A DNA stretch of 64,000 bases, from NCBI RefSeq assembly GCF_019857225.1, contig NZ_JAFJSY010000059.1, forward strand, positions 1-64,000. The letters run 5' to 3'. Below, piece after piece: positions 60,601-64,000 of the stretch. Numbering within the stretch: the first letter of the stretch is position 1; each line of letters begins with the position of its first letter. A program made the position numbers and the translations under genes. The notes under the pieces are model-generated. The model saw nothing but the letters and a program-made list of their open reading frames with translations, did not search any database and was not told the origin of the DNA. This stretch comes from Streptomyces plumbidurans (GTDB lineage Bacteria > Actinomycetota > Actinomycetes > Streptomycetales > Streptomycetaceae).

Positions 60601-61649
60601 TGCTCGCCGAGACCGTCGCCCAGATCCGCCCGCTGGACGCCAAGGCGCTCGGCGAGGCCTGGGAGCGGCAGAAGCGGATGACCAAGCCGGCCGGCGCGCT
60701 CGGCATGTTGGAGATCATCTCCGCGCAGCTGTCCGGCCTCTCGCGCCAGTGCCCGCCGCCCATCCCGGAGCCCGCGGCCGTCGCGATCTTCGCCGGTGAC
60801 CACGGTGTGCACGCCCAGGGCGTCACCCCCTGGCCGCAGGAGGTGACGGCCCAGATGGTCGCCAACTTCCTCGGCGGCGGCGCCGTCTGCAACGCCTTCG
60901 CGGGCCAGGTGGGCGCCGAGGTCTGCGTGGTGGACGTGGGTGTCGCCACCGACCTCCCGGCCACCCCCGGTCTGTTGCCCCGCAAGATCCGCGCGGGCAC
61001 CTCCGACATGACCACCGGGCCCGCGATGACCCGCGAGGAGGCCAAGCAGGCCATCGAGGTCGGCATCGAGACGGCCCGCGACCTGGTCGCGGCCGGCAAC
61101 AAGGCACTGCTCACCGGTGAGATGGGCATCGCGAACACCACCGCGTCCGCGGCCCTGATCTCGGTGTACACCGACACCGACCCGGCCGAGGTCACCGGCC
61201 GCGGCACCGGCATCAACGACGAGACGCTGGCCCGCAAGACGGAGGTCGTGCGCCGCGCCGTCGAGCTCCACCAGCCGGACCCGGCCGACCCCATCGGCGT
61301 GCTCGCCGCGATCGGCGGCTTCGAGCACGCCGCCATGGTCGGCCTGCTCCTCGGCGGCGCCTCCCTGCGTACGCCGGTGATCCTGGACGGCGTCAGCGCG
61401 GGCGCCGCCGCCCTGGTGGCCCGTGCCATCGCCCCGGAGGTCCTCGCGGCCTGCATCGCGGGACACCGCAGCGCCGAGCCGGGCCATGTGGCCGCGCTGA
61501 ACAAGCTGGGCCTGCGCCCCCTGGTCGACCTCGATCTCCGCCTCGGCGAGGGCACCGGCGCGCTGCTCGCCCTCCCGCTGGTGCAGAGCACGGCACGGGC
61601 GATGCACGAGGTGGCGACCTTCGACTCGGCGGGAGTCACCGAGAAGTAG
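57696..61649 (+). CDS. cobT: Fusion: disordered N-terminus, BluB-like, and CobT
   Basis: 1317 residues. Residues 1-745 are Pro/Ala/Glu-rich and low complexity, with degenerate repeats such as GGVAAEGGPVALGGVAADGA at about 280-330. Residues 747-965 are a nitroreductase-fold BluB-type domain (ERRDIRNGFRSDPIPHD; PSVGHSQPWDFVVIRS; GLGVGWVSFFDEREM). BluB makes 5,6-dimethylbenzimidazole from FMNH2. Residues 969-1317 are CobT (PAGALGMLEIISAQL; IFAGDHGVHAQGVTPWP; DLRLGEGTGALLALPLV with the catalytic Glu). CobT attaches ribose phosphate to the base, so one protein makes and activates the lower ligand of B12. Confidence 0.9.
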   Translation: MTDTGQIPGEGLPESAGTVEQPDVPTHGSYTYLSESTAEDDDLLLLPGAQSPWGNEVAPPAPEPVVEAVHEPGPHETGGRDSGSVDLNGVRLPSPAQPAAPAQPRRPLHLGPPIPDVSASPVRSLADRGPAGAPVRPSGPPSTGPEYFEAPQLRETAPQGAAPWGAHAQAAVQAPVSAEAPAAETVVPAPQTQDAELADGAQQLADVAQQTANSQNMYGAQPAQAMAFGPESGHVPVGVSAVEGGHAALGGIPADNGHLATAEAAGSGGRAPLGTAGAEGGAVALGGVAAEGGPVALGGVAADGAPVAPSGVASEGGPVGPSAVFLDGAPVGSADDPSGAPRHAVPATAPDAQQGTVPAPAPEGAGHDGAGVAPEPVPAPGAGVTPEAGQAEGAVAGSDAGPEPMPEAASAPGVAPVPETGPAAAPDAGHFPQPTQTPEGTPAADDAAPVAEGAPAPETTPFAGTPIAVAPEGAQFAQPVAPGTGQSPEAVAPESAPLPQAVAPEPAQAPDAVAPAAAQDAPAPVEADRPVHADPAQPLPAEPVQAADAGTAAPTAQHADASAESAVDAAVAPEPTLQRADAEQSAQDQGPHLDPATTPEAPSSAAAGGDVHPLAAAIADPAAPAAQEVTAAAEAAPEPPADNAPSDAPPATTEPQPTDSMGQFVAVDGSVPTTPHLAPTPPHALVLPVTEGQAPEQIATVPAPREADSELAQNAEDLDTRAADQEEGSPALVEEAPQPTGPAAPAYDDAEREAVLKVMRERRDIRNGFRSDPIPHDVLLRVLEAAHTAPSVGHSQPWDFVVIRSADTRRSMHELAMRQRDAYAKSLPKGRAKQFKELKIEAILDTPVNIVVTADPTRGGRHTLGRHTQPQMAPYSAALAVENLWLAARAEGLGVGWVSFFDEREMVRALGLPEHLEVIAYLCVGYVDEFPDEPELMQAGWSKRRPLSWVVHEETYGRRALPGEEPHDLLAETVAQIRPLDAKALGEAWERQKRMTKPAGALGMLEIISAQLSGLSRQCPPPIPEPAAVAIFAGDHGVHAQGVTPWPQEVTAQMVANFLGGGAVCNAFAGQVGAEVCVVDVGVATDLPATPGLLPRKIRAGTSDMTTGPAMTREEAKQAIEVGIETARDLVAAGNKALLTGEMGIANTTASAALISVYTDTDPAEVTGRGTGINDETLARKTEVVRRAVELHQPDPADPIGVLAAIGGFEHAAMVGLLLGGASLRTPVILDGVSAGAAALVARAIAPEVLAACIAGHRSAEPGHVAALNKLGLRPLVDLDLRLGEGTGALLALPLVQSTARAMHEVATFDSAGVTEK

Positions 61650-61657
61650 CCACGGAC

Positions 61658-61698
61658 CGGGGCGGAAAACGCGCTCCTGCGCGCACCCCCGCCCCGGC
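61658..61698 (+). terminator. Terminator after the BluB-CobT fusion gene
   Basis: CCGGGGCGG (61658-61666) pairs perfectly with CCGCCCCGG (61690-61698); inner GCGC pairs may extend it. Confidence 0.7.
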
Positions 61699-61790
61699 CG
61701 TACGCTGAACCCACCCCTTAAAATCCGCACGTCAGGGCTGCTCCAGCGCCGTAGCGCCCATCGCACAGCCAGGACGAGGAGCCGCACCTC

Positions 61791-63023
61791 ATGGCCGAAC
61801 ACCCCGCCTACCCCGTGGGCCTCCGCCTCACCGGCCGCAAAGTGGTCGTCCTCGGCGGCGGCCAGGTCGCCCAGCGCCGTCTGCCGGCGCTGATCGCGGC
61901 AGGCGCGGACGTCCTCCTGGTGTCCCCCGAGGTGACCCCCTCGGTCGAGGCGATGGCGGACGCGGGCGAGATCTCCTGGCAGCGGCGGCCGTACGCCGAC
62001 GGCGATCTCTCGGACGCCTGGTACGCCCTGATCGCCACCAGCGACGACGCGGCCAACACCGCCGCCTCCGCGGAGGCCGAGCGGCACCGCGTCTGGTGCG
62101 TACGCTCCGACGACGCCGACGCGGCCACGGCCTGGACCCCGGCCACCGGCACCAGTGAGGGTGTGACGGTCGCCGTCCTCACCAGCAGGGCGCGCGGCCG
62201 CGACCCCCGCCACACCGCCGCCATCCGCGACGCGGTCGTCGAGGGCCTGCGCGACGGCACGCTCGTCGCCCCCCACCACCGCACCCGCACGCCGGGCGTC
62301 GCCCTCGTCGGCGGCGGCCCCGGCGACCCGGACCTGATCACGGTCCGCGGCCGCCGCCTGCTCGCAGAGGCCGACGTCGTCATCACCGACCACCTCGGCC
62401 CCCGCGACCTGCTCGCCGAACTGCCCGCGAACGTCGAGGTCATCGACGCGGCGAAGCTGCCCTACGGCCGCTTCATGGCCCAGGAGGCCATCAACAACGC
62501 GCTGATCGAGCACGCCAAGCAGGGCAAGTCGGTCGTACGCCTCAAGGGCGGCGACCCCTTCGTCTACGGCCGCGGCATGGAGGAGGTCAACGCGCTCGCG
62601 GAGGCCGGCATCCCCTGCACGGTGGTCCCCGGCATCTCCAGCTCGATCTCCGTGCCGGGCGCGGCCGGAATCCCGGTCACCCACCGGGGCGTCGCCCACG
62701 AGTTCACGGTGGTCAGCGGGCACATCGCCCCCGACGACGAGCGTTCCCTGGTCGACTGGCCGGCGCTCGCCCGGCTGACCGGCACGCTGGTGATCCTGAT
62801 GGGCGTCGGCACCATCGGAAAGGTCGCCGAGACGCTCGTCGCGCACGGCAGGTCCGCCGACACTCCGGTCGCCGTCGTCCAGGAAGGCACCACGGCCGGG
62901 CAGCGCCGCGTCGACGCGACCCTCGCGACGATCGCGGAGGCCGTCCGCACGCACGAAGTGAAGTCCCCGTCCGTCATCGTCATCGGCGACGTCGTCGCCG
63001 TGGGGCCCAGCCCTGCCGGGTGA
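61791..63023 (+). CDS. cobA: Uroporphyrinogen-III C-methyltransferase / precorrin-2 dehydrogenase
   Basis: 410 residues. The N-terminal SirC/Met8-like NAD domain (about 8-155, GRKVVVLGGGQVAQRRLPAL) is followed by the CobA methylase (about 165-400, VALVGGGPGDPDLITVRGRR; LKGGDPFVYGRGMEEV; VPGISSSISVPGAAGIPVTH). It is shorter than enteric CysG, and the chelatase residues cannot be judged. It makes precorrin-2 and probably sirohydrochlorin, serving both siroheme and cobalamin. Could equally be labelled cysG. Confidence 0.88.
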   Translation: MAEHPAYPVGLRLTGRKVVVLGGGQVAQRRLPALIAAGADVLLVSPEVTPSVEAMADAGEISWQRRPYADGDLSDAWYALIATSDDAANTAASAEAERHRVWCVRSDDADAATAWTPATGTSEGVTVAVLTSRARGRDPRHTAAIRDAVVEGLRDGTLVAPHHRTRTPGVALVGGGPGDPDLITVRGRRLLAEADVVITDHLGPRDLLAELPANVEVIDAAKLPYGRFMAQEAINNALIEHAKQGKSVVRLKGGDPFVYGRGMEEVNALAEAGIPCTVVPGISSSISVPGAAGIPVTHRGVAHEFTVVSGHIAPDDERSLVDWPALARLTGTLVILMGVGTIGKVAETLVAHGRSADTPVAVVQEGTTAGQRRVDATLATIAEAVRTHEVKSPSVIVIGDVVAVGPSPAG

Positions 63024-63075
63024 CTCCGTCCAGCCGGGTAACCCCGCCCTGCCGGGTAACCCCGGGTAACCCAAC
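63010..63075. repeat. Short GCCGGGTAACCCCG-type tandem repeats
   Basis: Three to four imperfect copies of GCCGGGTAACCCCG run from the end of the cobA gene towards the next one. They could fold locally; no terminator run follows. Confidence 0.6.
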
Positions 63076-63123
63076 CCGTTCCCAGCCGTTGGCACCGCAC
63101 CCAGGACAAGGCAGTATCACCCT

Positions 63124-63942
63124 GTGGCCGATCTCATCACCGTTGACGACCCCGACGACCCGCGCCTCGGCGACTACACGGGCCTGACCGACGTCGAACT
63201 GCGCCGCAAGCGCGAGCCGGCCGAGGGCCTGTTCATCGCGGAGGGGGAGAAGGTCATCAGACGGGCCAAGGACGCCGGGTACGAGATGCGCTCGATGCTG
63301 CTGTCCGCGAAGTGGGTCGACGTCATGCGCGACGTCATCGACGAACTCCCCGCCCCGGTCTACGCGGTCAGCCCCGAACTCGCCGAGCAGGTCACCGGCT
63401 ACCACGTGCACCGCGGCGCGCTCGCCTCCATGCAGCGCAAACCGCTGCCGACGGCGGCCGAACTCCTGCAGACGGCTCGACGGGTCGTCGTGATGGAGTC
63501 GGTCAACGACCACACCAACATCGGCGCCATCTTCCGTTCCGCCGCCGCGCTCGGCATGGACGCGGTCCTGCTCTCCCCGGACTGCGCCGACCCGCTCTAC
63601 CGCCGCAGCGTCAAGGTCTCGATGGGCGCGGTCTTCTCGGTGCCGTACGCCCGCCTCGACTCCTGGCCCAAGGCCCTGGAATCGGTCCGCGACGCCGGCT
63701 TCACGCTCCTCGCCCTCACCCCCGACGAGAAGGCCAAGACCCTCGACGAGGCCGCCCCGCACAGGATGGACCGGGTCGCCCTGATGCTCGGCGCGGAGGG
63801 CGACGGCCTGTCCACCCGGGCCCTGGTCGCGGCGGACGAATGGGTGCGCATCCCGATGTCCCACGGCGTCGACTCCCTGAACGTGGGCGCGGCGGCCGCA
63901 GTCGCCTTCTACGCGGTGGCCACGGGCCGCCCGCAGGCGTAG
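63124..63942 (+). CDS. SpoU/TrmH family RNA 2'-O-methyltransferase (second copy)
   Basis: 272 residues, GTG at 63124. SPOUT motifs: MESVNDHTNIGAIFRSAAAL, LMLGAEGDGLS and IPMSHGVDSLNVGAAAAVAF. The N-terminal part (RRKREPAEGLFIAEGEKVIR) is an RNA-binding domain of the L30e/TsnR type. It probably methylates rRNA or tRNA. Distinct from the 6824 paralogue in substrate domain and motif 1. Confidence 0.9.
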   Translation: MADLITVDDPDDPRLGDYTGLTDVELRRKREPAEGLFIAEGEKVIRRAKDAGYEMRSMLLSAKWVDVMRDVIDELPAPVYAVSPELAEQVTGYHVHRGALASMQRKPLPTAAELLQTARRVVVMESVNDHTNIGAIFRSAAALGMDAVLLSPDCADPLYRRSVKVSMGAVFSVPYARLDSWPKALESVRDAGFTLLALTPDEKAKTLDEAAPHRMDRVALMLGAEGDGLSTRALVAADEWVRIPMSHGVDSLNVGAAAAVAFYAVATGRPQA

Positions 63943-63945
63943 CGC

Positions 63946-64000
63946 ATGATCCGGCGCGAGGCGATCGTCGCGGTCCTGCGCAGAGGCGACCGGGTGCTCG
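63946..64000 (+). CDS. Truncated gene at window end, possibly NUDIX
   Basis: An ATG at 63946, three bases after the preceding stop, opens MIRREAIVAVLRRGDRVL before the window ends. The hydrophobic strand with RRGDRVL resembles the first strand of NUDIX hydrolases, but 18 residues cannot settle it. Confidence 0.35.
   Translation, partial: MIRREAIVAVLRRGDRVL

Noticed and set aside
57672..63095. Minus-strand open frame of 1807 codons opposite the cobalamin genes
   Set aside because: Antisense shadow; Gly/Arg-rich without domains, while the plus strand has clear BluB, CobT and CobA motifs.

Overview
The window is very GC-rich, with dense GC-biased codons, many GTG starts and stop/start-overlap operons. 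It reads as a Streptomyces chromosomal core segment. The gene order (infC-rpmI-rplT, pheST, argCJBDR, argH, metNIQ, cobalamin genes) is ordinary streptomycete housekeeping. No rRNA, tRNA, CRISPR array, insertion sequence or prophage was recognised.

Region by region. 1-4.9 kb: a truncated membrane protein with decapeptide repeats coupled to a mycosin-like S8 protease, a beta-lactamase-fold serine hydrolase, an SseB-family protein and a DUF1844 protein. 4.9-7.7 kb: the infC-rpmI-rplT ribosomal operon with a leader that looks like a transcription attenuator, then a SpoU-type RNA methyltransferase. 7.7-12.6 kb: a soluble PAS histidine kinase and pheS-pheT. 12.9-16.6 kb: a SpoIIE-type phosphatase, an HTH/TPR regulator, a NUDIX hydrolase and a small coiled-coil membrane protein. 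16.8-23.4 kb: 3-hydroxybutyryl-CoA dehydrogenase, a GHL10-type hydrolase, a DUF1918 protein, a divergent EamA transporter/MocR regulator pair whose start codons overlap, a GNAT pseudogene, a degenerate histidine-phosphatase-fold protein and a DUF6314 pair. 23.6-28.1 kb: a secreted GH51 arabinofuranosidase, a SufS-type cysteine desulfurase and a CGNR zinc-finger regulator. 28.1-33.0 kb: argC-argJ-argB-argD-argR under an ArgR-box promoter; argH lies separately at 42.6 kb with its own ARG box.

33.1-40.4 kb is the most distinctive block. Two ferric-reductase-like heme/FAD membrane proteins alternate with two membrane-anchored FMN-binding proteins (one internally duplicated), followed by the ApbE flavin transferase that would flavinylate them. 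An OmpR-type two-component system with an acidic/His-rich sensor loop is divergently transcribed, with 11-bp direct repeats in between. This is best read as an extracytoplasmic flavin-based electron-transfer module under two-component control.

40.4-52.2 kb: an L,D-transpeptidase, a PPOX-family protein, a small secreted protein, argH, an aldo/keto reductase, a TetR/MFS efflux pair, a PlsC acyltransferase, a Tat-exported glycerophosphodiesterase, a sigma-like factor, a GNAT, two small membrane proteins and a HAD phosphatase. 52.2-55.2 kb: metN-metI-metQ preceded by a Cys/Met-rich leader peptide. 55.3-64 kb: a GNAT, CobL (CbiE-CbiT), a very long disordered-BluB-CobT fusion, a CobA/CysG-type protein, a second SpoU methyltransferase and the start of another gene. 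These cobalamin genes fit next to the methionine importer functionally.

Four copies of a GC-rich intergenic repeat (core GGCGCGGGGAACTGCGCGA) are scattered through the window, and one supplies the C-terminus of a protein.
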